Source: Dyadobacter sp. (GTDB lineage Bacteria; Bacteroidota; Bacteroidia; Cytophagales; Spirosomataceae). From it: a DNA stretch of 64,000 bases. How positions within the stretch are numbered: the first letter of the stretch is position 1; the number at the start of each line of letters is the position of its first letter. The translations under genes and the position numbers were made by a program. Positions 42,560 through 53,400 of the stretch are shown piece by piece. The notes beneath the pieces are model-generated. The model was not told the DNA's origin. It searched no databases and saw only the letters and a list, made by a program, of their open reading frames with translations. Location of the stretch: NCBI RefSeq assembly GCF_017744695.1, contig NZ_JAGIAS010000002.1:496001-560000 (forward strand), given 5' to 3'.

Positions 42560-42964
42560 ATGAACACCGGTCGCATTACAACGTTCCTCCTCGGTCCTGA
42601 ACTTTCCTGGCTTCTCATGTACGGCCTGGCGCTGCTGCTCGTCGCGCCCAACCAGCCCGCGACGGAAGCGGGCAATGTCCGGCTCGAAAGTCTGGCCTGG
42701 TACGTGCTCTTCGGGGCGATCATGCTCTCATTTGTGCCATTGTACTGGTCGCAAAATGGCCTCGGCTGGTGGATGCTGCGTATAGGCATTGCCGGTCTGG
42801 TCGGTATTACCTCCGTGGCCACGGCTTTTTGCAGCGCGATCGACTATCACGATTCGCGGAATTCAGGCGTAGGCACTTTGTGGATCATGCTGGTCATTTT
42901 CGGAGCGATCTTTTTGTTCCTCAGCATGATCGTCATAAGTCTCTGCATTAAATTCAGATCTTAA
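42560..42964 (+). CDS. small membrane protein with four helices
   Basis: A 134-residue protein with four hydrophobic segments (LGPELSWLLMYGLALLLVAP, AWYVLFGAIMLSFVPLYW, MLRIGIAGLVGITSVATAFC, WIMLVIFGAIFLFLSMIVISL). No family recognised. It starts 2 bases after the DUF4468-like gene, in the same operon. Confidence 0.65.
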   Translation: MNTGRITTFLLGPELSWLLMYGLALLLVAPNQPATEAGNVRLESLAWYVLFGAIMLSFVPLYWSQNGLGWWMLRIGIAGLVGITSVATAFCSAIDYHDSRNSGVGTLWIMLVIFGAIFLFLSMIVISLCIKFRS

Positions 42965-42974
42965 TATCTACAAT

Positions 42975-43325
42975 ATGTTCGACGAAGTTCCCTCCCCTCA
43001 AAACACCTACACGGTCCGGTTCGGCGCCTACGAAGTACGTATGAGCCACTGGATCACCGAACCCGTCATTATACGGGTTTCTAATAATCAAATGGTATTT
43101 GAGATGCCCTCCACTTGGAGCTGCGACGAAGCCAAATGGATTGACGACCATACCGTCGAACTCAAAACGCGGCTGTATCCGGGCCGTGAATACTGCGATC
43201 TGGTTCTTGACCTTAAAGCAGGTACGGGCAAGGCTGTGAGAGGCGCATACCCGTTTGCAAACTCCATGAAAAAGCCTCCGAGGGAGTTCGAAGGCAGTTT
43301 ACAGGAAATTTATCGTTGGCTTTAA
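42975..43325 (+). CDS. hypothetical soluble protein
   Basis: A 116-residue protein without signal peptide or membrane segment. It is strand-rich (FGAYEVRMSHWITEPVIIRVSNNQMVFEMP, WIDDHTVELKTRLYPGREYCDLVLDLKAGTG). No family recognised. Its place between two small membrane-protein genes, 10 and 12 bases away, makes it part of the four-gene operon. Confidence 0.6.
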   Translation: MFDEVPSPQNTYTVRFGAYEVRMSHWITEPVIIRVSNNQMVFEMPSTWSCDEAKWIDDHTVELKTRLYPGREYCDLVLDLKAGTGKAVRGAYPFANSMKKPPREFEGSLQEIYRWL

Positions 43326-43337
43326 CAATCCCGAATC

Positions 43338-43781
43338 ATGGAAACCAGCAAGGGAGTGCCGGGTTTTGAACTGTTCATTTTACTATTCTTTACCGTCGGC
43401 GCAGTTTTTGCGACTATCTCATTTACGATTTACCGCAACAGCCGTAACCTCATCGAGAATGGTATCGAAACCAAGGGCATTGTGATAGACCTGCACCGCC
43501 TGAAGCCCCGGGAATATCCGCTGGCACCGTCTATCCGCTATGTAAAAAAGGACGGCACCGTGCACGTTTTTCACAGTTCGGAAGCACGCAACCCGCCCGA
43601 ATACCAGATCGGCGAGGAAGTGACGCTGTATTATGACCCTAACGACCCCGATAATATCCATTTAAAAGGCAATTACCTGTTCGTATATGTATTTGCGGGA
43701 ATGGGCGCCATGTTCTGGCTGTTTTCCATCTGGTACATCGGCTCGGCGGTGAAAGCCATATTCCAATGGCTTTTCGGCTAG
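43338..43781 (+). CDS. DUF3592 domain membrane protein
   Basis: A 147-residue protein with a helix at each end (ELFILLFFTVGAVFATISFTIY and LFVYVFAGMGAMFWLFSIWYI) and a small beta domain between, with the DUF3592 pattern TKGIVIDL, PSIRYVKKDGTVHVF, IGEEVTLYYDPNDPDNIHL. The family role is unknown. Last gene of the small operon; its stop overlaps the convergent DUF1501 gene by four bases. Confidence 0.8.
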   Translation: METSKGVPGFELFILLFFTVGAVFATISFTIYRNSRNLIENGIETKGIVIDLHRLKPREYPLAPSIRYVKKDGTVHVFHSSEARNPPEYQIGEEVTLYYDPNDPDNIHLKGNYLFVYVFAGMGAMFWLFSIWYIGSAVKAIFQWLFG

Positions 43782-45256
43782 GCCAAAAGCGGTTTCACGA
43801 CCTTTCCATGAACGTCGGTAAGCCGGTACCGGCGTCCCTGATGCTTGAATATCAATTGCTCGTGGTCGATGCCCATCAAATGCATCACAGTAGCCTGGAA
43901 ATCATGCACATGAACGGGATCTTTGATGATATTATAACCAAAATCGTCAGTCTGCCCGTATACGAATCCCTTTTTCACACCTGCACCAGCCATCCAGATC
44001 GAAAAGCTACGCGGGTGGTGATCGCGACCGTAGTTATCACGGGTCAGTTTGCCTTGTGAATAAGCACCGCGGCCAAACTCGCCACCCCATACCACCAGCG
44101 TTTCGTCCAGTAAACCGCGCTGCTTCAAATCATTGATCAACGCAGCAGAAGCCTGATCGACACTCTTGGCCATGATTTTGATATCATTCGGCAGGTTACC
44201 GTGCTGGTCCCAGCCCTGGTGGTACAGCTGCACAAATTTCACGTCCTTCTCGATCAGCTTCCGGGCCAGCACGCAGTTCGCCGCGAATGTTCCCGGCTTA
44301 CGCGAGTCCTCCCCATACATATCGAAAATATAATCCGGCTCTTTGGAAATGTCCATCGTCTCGGGCACGGCCGTTTGCATCCGGTAAGCCATTTCATACT
44401 GCGCCATCCGGTAGTTGATCTCCGGGTCGAGCAGTTTCTCAAACTGGCCTTGTTGCAGCTTTGCAAGCGAATTCAACATACGTCTGCGGCTGCTGCGGTC
44501 GATTCCCTCGGGATTATTGAGGTAAAAAACCGGGTCGGGACCGGAGCGGAACACAACGCCCTGGTGAATAGACGGCAGGAACCCGTTGCTCCACAGTTTG
44601 GCGTACAATGGCTGGTCGCCGCCGCGACCTTTGGAAAGCAGCACTACAAACGACGGCATATTCTGGTTATCGGATCCCAGCCCGTAACTCACCCACGATC
44701 CCCAGGAGGGCCTGCCCCCCTGCTGGCTTCCGGTCTGGAAAAACGTGACGGCCGGGTCGTGGTTAATGGCCTCGGTAAACATCGAGCGAATGAATGTCAC
44801 ATCGTTCACAATACCCGATGTGTACGGCATTAGCTCGCTGATCATCATATCATTATCGCCATACCTTTGGAATTTGTATTTCGAAGCGGCCAGGGGAAAA
44901 CTACTTTGCCCCGCGGTCATGCCGGTCAGGCGCTGCCCCTTCCGCACCGATTCGGGGAGGTCCTTACCCCACATTTCTTCCAGTTTCGGCTTATAGTCAA
45001 ACAGTTCCAGCTGCGACGGCGCACCACTTTGGAACAAGTAAATAACACGCTTTGCTTTCGGCGGAAAATGCGGATGCCCGATTGGCAGCCCGGCAGCTTC
45101 GGCGCCCTTTTCCCCCACTTTTTTGGCCAGCGAGTTATCCGCACTCAAGAGCGATGCCATCGCTGCCGCACCCAGTCCCAGGCTCGTTTTCGACAGGAAA
45201 TTACGCCTGCTCAATTGCTCGTGGACATGGTTTTCAAGTTCTCTGTAAAGGCTCAT
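43778..45256 (-). CDS. DUF1501 (sulfatase-like fold) protein with Tat-type signal
   Basis: A 492-residue protein beginning with a Tat-like leader (LSRRNFLSKTSLGLGAAAMASLL). It matches the DUF1501 family, related to the alkaline phosphatase/sulfatase fold (RVIYLFQSGAPSQLELFDYKP, MSELMPYTSGIVNDVTFIRSM, VVWGGEFGRGAYSQG, GRDHHPRSFSIWMAG). The family is typical of Planctomycetes and of marine or soil Bacteroidota, always paired with a PSD1/DUF1553 protein, here encoded 11 bases upstream. Its reaction is unknown; the pair is associated with polysaccharide or sulfated-polymer loci. Confidence 0.9.
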   Translation of the reverse strand: MSLYRELENHVHEQLSRRNFLSKTSLGLGAAAMASLLSADNSLAKKVGEKGAEAAGLPIGHPHFPPKAKRVIYLFQSGAPSQLELFDYKPKLEEMWGKDLPESVRKGQRLTGMTAGQSSFPLAASKYKFQRYGDNDMMISELMPYTSGIVNDVTFIRSMFTEAINHDPAVTFFQTGSQQGGRPSWGSWVSYGLGSDNQNMPSFVVLLSKGRGGDQPLYAKLWSNGFLPSIHQGVVFRSGPDPVFYLNNPEGIDRSSRRRMLNSLAKLQQGQFEKLLDPEINYRMAQYEMAYRMQTAVPETMDISKEPDYIFDMYGEDSRKPGTFAANCVLARKLIEKDVKFVQLYHQGWDQHGNLPNDIKIMAKSVDQASAALINDLKQRGLLDETLVVWGGEFGRGAYSQGKLTRDNYGRDHHPRSFSIWMAGAGVKKGFVYGQTDDFGYNIIKDPVHVHDFQATVMHLMGIDHEQLIFKHQGRRYRLTDVHGKVVKPLLA

Positions 45257-45267
45257 TGCTTTCCTCG

Positions 45268-48200
45268 TTATCGCTTGATCAAAAATTCATCAAAATTCAT
45301 TACCGTACTCGCCACGATGGTTCCCGCCGCCAGCTGGGCCGGGTTCAGGGTCTTATCAAGCGGGTACTCCCCCACTGCCAGGATAGACTTCATGCGCTTT
45401 GGATTATTACTAAAATCCTTCAATTCCTCGTCGTACAGCTCTTTCAGTACAGTTCTCTCTTTCGGATCGGGCAGGCGGCTCGTCAATGCAGTAAATGCGT
45501 AATCGATCTGCTCATCGATGGATTTGCCGTTTTTCAGCATATGCTGCGCCAATACCCGGGATGCTTCCACGAATTGCGGATCGTTCATGACCACCAGCGC
45601 CTGCAACGGCGTACTGGTTTTCTGCCGTTTGGTAATGCAGAAATGCCGCTCAGCCGCGTCGAAATTGAGCATCATCGGTGGCGGTGAGCTGCGTTTCCAG
45701 ATCGTATAGAGACTCCGTCGGTAGAGCGAGTCGCCGTGCTGCTGCTTGTAAGTCACCTCGTTACGCGTCGCGAGCGCTTCCCACAGGCCCGCGGGCTGGT
45801 ACGGATACGCGCTCTTGCCCCCTACCCTGCGCGTAAGCAACCCGCTCGAAGCCAAAGCATTATCGCGAATCTGCTCAGCACTCATGCGGTAGCTGGGGCC
45901 ACGTGCATACAGCCGGTTATCCGGATCGACATCCTTCATATTCGGTTCAATTTTGGAAGACTGCCGGTAAGTCGCCGAAGTCACCATCAGCTTTTGTATC
46001 GCCTTCACATTCCAGCCCGACTCACGGAAGCGTGCCGCGAGGTAATCGAGTAGCTCGGGATGTGTCGGTAATTCGCCCTGGTTGCCATAATCGTCGCTTG
46101 AAATCACGATACCTTTCCCGAAGTACATCATCCAGAACCGGTTCACGGTCACACGGGTAAACAGCGGGTGATCTTTGTCCAGCAGCCATTTGGCCAAACC
46201 GAGCCGGTTCCGCGGGTAATCCTTCGGAATTTTGAAGAATGCGTCCGGCGTATCCATCGTTACCGGCTTGCCCGGCGCATCATAAGCCCCGCGATTGAGA
46301 ATGAAAGTCTTGCGCGGATATTTTCGCTCTTTCATGACCATCACATCGATCTGCTTGTCCATGATCTCCGTTTCCTCGCCGATCAATGCGCGGCTCGAAG
46401 CCATTTCCTTTTTGTACCCGGCATCGATATTGGTTAGGTAATATTCTTTCAGGGAAGCAAGCTGCGCCGGTTTCAGTTGCGCGGCAGGCGTTTTCAACGC
46501 GGCTATCAACTCATTTTTCAATGTAAACAACCCTTGCATTTCCAGCGGGCTGATCGACCGGGTGTAAATCCGGAATTCATCCACCTCAAAATTCTTCGTC
46601 CGCTGGTCCGATAACCGGCCGATATTCAGCTTGTCGACATACCAGTTCGTTTTGTTCTTTCCAAACAAAATACTCTCCGTCAGGTGGTCATTATGCACGG
46701 TAACCTGCACGGGCTGCCCGTTGACAAACAATTTCAAGCCCGCCGCCTTGCTCAAACCATCATAGGTGAAACCCAGCTGCGTCCATTTGTTCATCGGAAA
46801 TTTGTCGACCGTCTGTATTTCAATCGCATTCTCCGGCCAGACGTGACTCATCGTCAACCGGATTCGACCGTCTTTTTCCCGGAACACATTCCAGCCGCGG
46901 TATCCGTTCATAACGCCATTGGATTTGTGTAGCAACGAGCCACTCACCGCAGGATCATGCAAGTTCAACCAAATACTAATGCTGAATGGCTGGTTACGCT
47001 CGAAGAATGCGAAATTATCGCCGAAACTCACCGCGTTTTCCCCGAAAATATACCGGGCCTTGCCGATACGGCCATTGCGTGAAGCCACATTGGAAAGGCT
47101 ATCATCGCCCTCCGCATTGGCTTTGTGCTTCGGATCTGCGAGGTTGGCAAACTCCTTACCCGTTGGTTCGTCGAATGTGAAATGGCCTATCAAGCCTGCT
47201 TTTTCCGGAAGTAGTGCCTTCTCGGGCGCTGTCCGGGCAGTAGTCAACCACTGCTGAAAACCTTGTTCATACACGACCGCATTCGCCACGATGGCCGATC
47301 GCTCTTTGGCAAGATTTTCATGAATGTATTTCAATTTGGCATCAGCCTCGGGCGTCGGCAGCGTAATGGCCGGACTCGCCTCCCCGTTGTACGGGATCTG
47401 GCCGTTTTCGTCATTGTTGTTAAAAAATGCATACAATGAGTAGTAATCCTTATGGCTGATCGGATCATACTTGTGGTCGTGGCAGCGCGCGCACTCGACA
47501 GTGAGGCCCAGAAAGGTTTTGCCAAACGTATCCACCCGGTCGGAAACGTAAGCACTGCGGTATTCCTCGGGGATAATACCTCCCTCCTGGCTCTGCTGGT
47601 GCATGCGGTTGAATGCCGTAGCGACCATCATATCGCGGGTGGGGTTAGGTAACATGTCGCCTGCCAGTTGCCAGGTCACGAATTGGTCGTAGGGTTGGTT
47701 CTTATTAAATGAATTGATCACCCAATCGCGGAACGGCCAGGCAGTGCGCAGGCCGTCGTCCTGGTACCCGTGCGTATCCGCATAACGCGCGGCATCGAGC
47801 CAGGGCACGGCCATATGCTCGCCATAATGTGGCGAGGCCAGCAGCCGGTCGACGGCTTTTTCGTAGGCATTCGGGGATTTATCGTTCAAGAATGCGGCCA
47901 CTTCCTCCGGCGTCGGCGGCAAGCCGGTCAAATCGAGCGAAACGCGACGTAGCAATGTGGTTTTACTCGCTTCGGGCGAAGGCTGAATATGCCTGTCTTC
48001 CAGTTTTTTAAGAATAAAACGGTCGATATCGTTGCGTACCCACGCCTCATTCTTCACTTTCGGCAAAGCCGGTTTCTCCACTTTGGTAAACGCCCAGTGC
48101 GGCTTGTACTCGGCACCTTCCTCCACCCATCGGATCAGTATCGCCTTCTCCCGCGCGGTGAGCGACAAATGCGACTCGGGTGTAGGCATGACCATATCGG

Positions 48201-48531
48201 GATCGGCCGACAAGATCCGGTGTACGAGCTCGCTGCTACCCGGCTTGCCGGGTTTAATCGCCTTCAAGCCGCTCTCGGCCTCCTTTTTATAAGCCACTTC
48301 GGCTACGTCGAGACGCAGATTGGCCTTCTGGTGATTGGCATCGGGCCCGTGACAGGCAAAGCAGCGGTCCGAAAGGATCGGCTTCACGTCGTAAGTATAG
48401 TCGACCGGGGCGACCAGCGTATTCATTTCAGCGGCCACGTCGTCGGGCAGATCCACCTTTTTGTCACAAGACATTAACAAGAATCCGGCGGCGGGAACCA
48501 GCAAGCAATATTTAAGCAGGGACTTCAACAT
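45268..48531 (-). CDS. PSD1/DUF1553-DUF1549 cytochrome c-like lipoprotein with LamG domain
   Basis: A 1087-residue protein from the ATG at 48531; the frame runs upstream to 48576. It has a lipobox (LLMSC, Cys21). A cytochrome c-type heme motif follows (CFACHGPD, about residues 50-58), then DUF1549 (WVRNDIDRFILKKLE through CARCHDHKYDPIS, holding a second CxxCH), a LamG-like domain (about 480-650, PFSISIWLNLHDPAVSG) and DUF1553 (from about 770, RNRLGLAKWLLDKDHPLFTRVTVNRFWMMYFG). Probably a surface or periplasmic redox protein acting with DUF1501; its function is not established. It is downstream of SusCD in one locus. Confidence 0.9.
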   Translation of the reverse strand: MLKSLLKYCLLVPAAGFLLMSCDKKVDLPDDVAAEMNTLVAPVDYTYDVKPILSDRCFACHGPDANHQKANLRLDVAEVAYKKEAESGLKAIKPGKPGSSELVHRILSADPDMVMPTPESHLSLTAREKAILIRWVEEGAEYKPHWAFTKVEKPALPKVKNEAWVRNDIDRFILKKLEDRHIQPSPEASKTTLLRRVSLDLTGLPPTPEEVAAFLNDKSPNAYEKAVDRLLASPHYGEHMAVPWLDAARYADTHGYQDDGLRTAWPFRDWVINSFNKNQPYDQFVTWQLAGDMLPNPTRDMMVATAFNRMHQQSQEGGIIPEEYRSAYVSDRVDTFGKTFLGLTVECARCHDHKYDPISHKDYYSLYAFFNNNDENGQIPYNGEASPAITLPTPEADAKLKYIHENLAKERSAIVANAVVYEQGFQQWLTTARTAPEKALLPEKAGLIGHFTFDEPTGKEFANLADPKHKANAEGDDSLSNVASRNGRIGKARYIFGENAVSFGDNFAFFERNQPFSISIWLNLHDPAVSGSLLHKSNGVMNGYRGWNVFREKDGRIRLTMSHVWPENAIEIQTVDKFPMNKWTQLGFTYDGLSKAAGLKLFVNGQPVQVTVHNDHLTESILFGKNKTNWYVDKLNIGRLSDQRTKNFEVDEFRIYTRSISPLEMQGLFTLKNELIAALKTPAAQLKPAQLASLKEYYLTNIDAGYKKEMASSRALIGEETEIMDKQIDVMVMKERKYPRKTFILNRGAYDAPGKPVTMDTPDAFFKIPKDYPRNRLGLAKWLLDKDHPLFTRVTVNRFWMMYFGKGIVISSDDYGNQGELPTHPELLDYLAARFRESGWNVKAIQKLMVTSATYRQSSKIEPNMKDVDPDNRLYARGPSYRMSAEQIRDNALASSGLLTRRVGGKSAYPYQPAGLWEALATRNEVTYKQQHGDSLYRRSLYTIWKRSSPPPMMLNFDAAERHFCITKRQKTSTPLQALVVMNDPQFVEASRVLAQHMLKNGKSIDEQIDYAFTALTSRLPDPKERTVLKELYDEELKDFSNNPKRMKSILAVGEYPLDKTLNPAQLAAGTIVASTVMNFDEFLIKR

Positions 48532-48636
48532 TATCTCAAACATTATTACAAGCAAACAGCTTACAACAGACAACAATCAACAAAGCATTCAGCCATCTAA
48601 TTCTCCACTCCCTTAATCCTAATTTAATCATTTTTC

Positions 48637-48672
48637 CCCTATTGCCGTCGACTTAAGTCGACGGCAATAGGG
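48637..48672. repeat. perfect 36-bp palindrome
   Basis: The 18 bases 48637-48654 (CCCTATTGCCGTCGACTT) are exactly reverse-complementary to 48655-48672, with no unpaired centre. It lies in the 152-base gap between the SusD gene and the PSD1 gene. On the minus strand it is followed by A's, not T's, so it is not a standard terminator. It could stabilise the SusCD mRNA 3' end or be a mobile repeat. Confidence 0.85.
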
Positions 48673-48683
48673 ATTCTGTTGTG

Positions 48684-50402
48684 TTAATAGCCAGGATTTT
48701 GTGTTAGTGTGGCTTTGCCATTTTTAGTACTATATACAATGGCCTGTTGCGGGATCGGATAGTATTGGTGTTTCTCCTCGAATTTGGCGCCGCTGAGATA
48801 GGTACGGAGATTTTTTTCCTTTTCGAGATAGGTATTCAACACCTGCACGGCCACTCCCCATCGGACGAGGTCGAAGAAACGATGTCCCTCCATCGCAAAT
48901 TCCAGCCGCGTCTCGAACCGTACCGCCTCGCGTGCGGCGGCGGCGTCTTTCCAGGGATCATTGTACAGCCCGACCACATAATTAGCAGCAGGCTTACCTG
49001 TGTCCGTCTTCACAAAACCATCCGGATTGGCGGCGCGTTTGCGGATCAGGTTCACATATTCACGGGCTTTTTCCAGGTTACCCAGCTCCACTTCGCATTC
49101 GGCCAGCCAAAGCAGCACGTGATCGTAGCGGATCAGACGGTAATTGTTCGTACTAAGTCTCGGGTTGCCTGTTTTACCGGATTCTGCCTTGCTCACGATC
49201 TGTTTCTTGGAAGAATAAGGCCCGGCATACGACTGATCGCGGATCCAGAACCGGCCCGGATGCACGCCCCAATCGATGTAAGGAATGCCCCGGCGACCGA
49301 GCGTCCAGTCTACACGGGAATCCATCCGGCCGGTATAGGGTTCGAACGGAGCGGAAGAGAGTAGCCCTTCGTCATTCTTTACATTCTCGTCGTTGAAGGT
49401 CCTGATCATCGGCAAACCCTTTTCGTCGGTTTTGTAGGCATTCACCAGATTTTGCGAAGCCTGGAAAAAGCCGCAGCAGCCACCCGGGCCATTAGGGTAC
49501 ATATAGGTAAGCTCATCACCGGCATTCCCGCCCGAACCGTCCGCCGCAGTAACAGTATATTGCACCTCAAAAATCGATTCGGCATTATTCCGGGTTTCAG
49601 CCGCGAAATTGTCATGAAAATGCTCCATCAACTTGTACTTTCCGCTGTTGACCACTTGCAGCAATGCCTCCTTCGCAGCGGTTAGGTGCTGCACATTCGG
49701 TTGGCCTTTCAGGAAACCCTGGAACATATGGCATTTGCCCAGGTAAGCGTACGCCGCGTTTTTGGTAGGACGACCAGGCTCACTTTGCGATACCGGCAGA
49801 TTTTCAGCCGCAAATTTAAAATCCGCTTCGATCTTCGGCCAGGCGTCTTCGGTATTGGGCAGCAGCACACTTTCTGGGTTCTCGGGGTCCCAGGTCTGTT
49901 CGTCGAGATACGAAATGTTTCCCCACATTTTCTTGGCTTCGAAGTGGTAATGCCCGCGCAGGAACCGGGCTTCCGCCGTAATCTGTACTTTCCGCTCTTC
50001 GGAAAGCCCCGCCACTTTGGGCAGCGATCTTAAAACGTCATTGGCGCGAGCGATGCCGTCGTAGAGCGTGCGCCATTTCCCATAAATGTGGGTGTTGGTC
50101 GAAAGCCAAACGTACCGTTCGAGGAACGTTTGCTCAGGCTGGTCACCGGCGTCGGAGCCTTTGTAGGCATCATCGGAAACGACGCTGCCGAAAATCCAGT
50201 TGGACACCGCGCCGTGCCAGGAGGTTACGCCGCTGGTACCGATGCCGTCGAGCAGCGCATACGCACCCACGAGCGCACCCTCGATGCCGGCGGTAGTGAG
50301 AATAATATCAGGACTGTATTGCCCCTGAGGACGTTTTTCCAGGAAATCGTCGCCGCACGAGGTAGCGAACAGCAGGAGCACCGGTATGAATATCTTTTTC
50401 AT
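48684..50402 (-). CDS. SusD/RagB family outer-membrane lipoprotein
   Basis: A 572-residue lipoprotein (MKKIFIPVLLLFATSC, Cys16) of the main RagB/SusD family: EKRPQGQYSPDIILTTAGIEGALVGAYALLDG at the N-terminus, TPR helices (AEARFLRGHYHFEAKKMWGNISYLDE) and the C-terminal RLEFAMEGHRFFDLVRWGV. It covers the SusC channel encoded 10 bases upstream and binds the glycan or polymer imported. The ligand is unknown. Confidence 0.95.
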   Translation of the reverse strand: MKKIFIPVLLLFATSCGDDFLEKRPQGQYSPDIILTTAGIEGALVGAYALLDGIGTSGVTSWHGAVSNWIFGSVVSDDAYKGSDAGDQPEQTFLERYVWLSTNTHIYGKWRTLYDGIARANDVLRSLPKVAGLSEERKVQITAEARFLRGHYHFEAKKMWGNISYLDEQTWDPENPESVLLPNTEDAWPKIEADFKFAAENLPVSQSEPGRPTKNAAYAYLGKCHMFQGFLKGQPNVQHLTAAKEALLQVVNSGKYKLMEHFHDNFAAETRNNAESIFEVQYTVTAADGSGGNAGDELTYMYPNGPGGCCGFFQASQNLVNAYKTDEKGLPMIRTFNDENVKNDEGLLSSAPFEPYTGRMDSRVDWTLGRRGIPYIDWGVHPGRFWIRDQSYAGPYSSKKQIVSKAESGKTGNPRLSTNNYRLIRYDHVLLWLAECEVELGNLEKAREYVNLIRKRAANPDGFVKTDTGKPAANYVVGLYNDPWKDAAAAREAVRFETRLEFAMEGHRFFDLVRWGVAVQVLNTYLEKEKNLRTYLSGAKFEEKHQYYPIPQQAIVYSTKNGKATLTQNPGY

Positions 50403-50412
50403 GGTATTGATT

Positions 50413-53400
50413 TTAAAAGCCGAGACTGATACCTACGATAAATGATTTGGGCGTCGGATACACCCCCTCGTCCACACCGATCTGGCGATCGGAGCCGCTG
50501 TTGAAATTGCGGAGATTGATTTCGGGGTCCATGCCGGTGTATTTTGTGAAAGTCAGCAGGTTTTGCCCCTGAATGTAGATCCGCAGATGGTCGGCGCCGA
50601 TTTTGGACAAAACCGATTTCGGCAGGGTGTAACCAAGCTGGATATTCTTGAAACGCACATAAGATCCGTCCTCCACAAAATAAGTCGAAGGCTCGCCGCT
50701 CTGCGCGTCATTCGCATCGAGAATCGGCAGTTTGGCACCCGGGTTATCTGGCCGCCACGAATCGTAAAGCATTCTTTTGGAACGGTTGCCTTGAAAAACC
50801 TCGAAGTCGGTCCAGTACCGCACGTGGTTGAAAATGTCGTTCCCCTGTACGCCCTGAGCGAAAATGGCCAGGTCAAATCCCTTGTAGCCCACATTCACAT
50901 TCAGGCCGTAGGTGAAATCAGGGTGAGGGTTACCGATGTAGGTTTGGTCTTGCGCATTGATAATGCCGTCGTTGTTGACATCCCGGTACTTGAATTTGCC
51001 CACACCCTGCGTACGCTTGCCATCGATGTAAATGTTCGAATCGTAGTAGCCCGGAAATTTGGCGTGGTTTTGTACTTCTTCCTCATTCTGCATAATCCCA
51101 TCGATGATGTAACCGTAGAAAGAAGAGATCGGCCGACCGGCAATGGAGCGCGTCACCGGCGGCGTACGTAACGAGAAGCCGGGCAAAAAGTCGTCGGGAT
51201 TTTGCGGGTCGAGGGCGACGATCTTGTTGCGATAAGTCGAGAAGTTCAGGCCAATGCTGTACGTCAGTTGCCCGTCCATCGCGTGGTCCTGGTAATTCAA
51301 CCCCAGGTCCACCCCCCTGTTTTGCATGGAAGCAATGTTTTGCGAAGGAATGGCGGCGTCGCCAAGCCGGGGATCGTAGGCTTTGGTATACAGCAAATCT
51401 TTCGTTTGCCGGTCGAAAACATCAAGGCTCAGGTCAAATTTACCTTTAAACAAATTGGCGTCGATACCTACGTTGACCGTCGTGGTAGTCTCCCATTTGG
51501 CATTCGGATTGCCGAAGCGGCCGAGATCAAAACCTTGCTTATAGCCGATCGGACTGCTGCCGAGTCCGTAACCACTGCTGTTCGGGTTGCTTTGGTAGGT
51601 AGAATACGCATTGAAATCCCCGATTTCCTGATTCCCCGTCTGCCCCCAGCCTGCGCGGATCTTCAAATCACTCACAAAATCGACACCCGACATGAAGCTC
51701 TCCTTCGAAATACGCCAGCCGACGCTTGCCGCCGGGAAAGTAGCATAGCGTGAAGCAGCCTGAAAACGCGAAGAAGCATCGCGACGCAGGGTCGCTTGGA
51801 GCAGATATTTGTCGTCGAATGCATAATCCACCCGCCCGAAATACGAGAACAACGACCAGGACGATGACGCATAACCGCTATTGGTAGCCGTGGCGGGGTT
51901 ACCGGCATCGATGTAGCGTAAATCAATATTGTTTGAAAAGAAGCCCTGGCGGTAGGCATTTACAAAATCACCGAACGAATCGATGGATTCCAGCCCGACG
52001 AATGCATTCAAATGATGCGCCTCGCCGAATGTTTTGTCATAAGTAAGGGTGTTGGTCCAGGTCCAGGAGTAGCCATACCCCCGGTTTTCGCTCAGGCTGT
52101 TCACATTGGTACCGTGCGCAAGCTCGATTTCGACCGGCGTGTAATATTTCCCGGCAGAGGCGGTCAGGTCCAGCCCGAAACTGGATTTGGCCGTCAGGTT
52201 TTTAAGAATATCAAACTCCGCATAGGCATTGCCGAACAACCGGAGGTCTTTATAACCATTATCCCTGTTGCGTACGAGCTGGCCCACGGGGTTATTCGCA
52301 TTGCCGAGGTTACTGCCGAGCGTTCCTGCGAAATTACCGCCTATGTCGTACACCGGAATAATCGGCTGTGCGCGGTAGGTATTCGAAACCTGGCTGGTTT
52401 CGCTGTTATTGCCGTAGTTGCCCTGCCGCCTTCCGTAGGCTACCTGCAGGTTCTCCCCGATTCTCAGCTTCTTTTTAATCGTAAACTCGGTATTTGCCCT
52501 TACCGAGTAGCGTTTGTAGCCATTGTAAAGCAGAATACCCGTCTGGTTGAAATAATTGGCAGAAAACGAATAGCGGCTCACCTCCGATCCGCCCGAAACG
52601 CCGAGCTGGTAATTCTGAATAGGCGCATCGTCGAAAACCTCGCGCATCCAGTCGGTACCTTGTTTGTTGGCTTTGGTAATGGAGAATTTGGTTTTGCCAA
52701 ACTGCGGGTCGGTATAGCGGTCGTAGCTGTAATTGGCCGGATTTACCCGTGGATCGCCTTCGGCCGCACCATCGGGAATGATGTAATCCGGGATAACCGG
52801 CGTGGGGCCATTGCCATATTGTGAATGCTCGGGGTTACCCGTCTTGGGGTTCACCACGTTGGCGTTCTTCTTGCTCTGCCAGAGGTACTCGCCATATTCT
52901 TGCGTATTGAGCAAATCCATTGTTTTGGCGAGCTTCTGTACGCCGAAATAGGCGTCGAATGTAAGTTTCGGAACACCGGATTTGCCCCTTTTCGTCGTAA
53001 TGATCACTACGCCGTTCGCTGCGCGCGAGCCATAAATGGAAGCCGATGATGCATCTTTTAATATCTGTATCGACTCGATGTCGTTCTGATTGATCGTGTT
53101 GAGATTTCCTTTTGTGGGCACCCCGTCGATAATGTAAAGCGGGTCGTTGTTCCCCAGCGTTCCGTACCCGCGTACACGTACGGCCACACCACCGCCGGGC
53201 GTATTATCCGTGCCCACGGTCACGCCCGCGGCCCGGCCCTGCAACTGCTGCGCGAGGTTGGTGGCCGGCACCGACAGCAGCTTTTCGGCATCGATCACGC
53301 TCACCGAACCGGTGATATCCCTGCGCGATTGCGTCGTATAACCCGTCACGACCACCTCGCTCAGCGCCTTGATGTCCGGGTCGAGCGCGACGTTGATCAC

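Noticed and set aside
50553..51171. Paired frames on both strands within the STN-SusC gene
   Set aside because: Both are shadows of the TonB-dependent receptor barrel.
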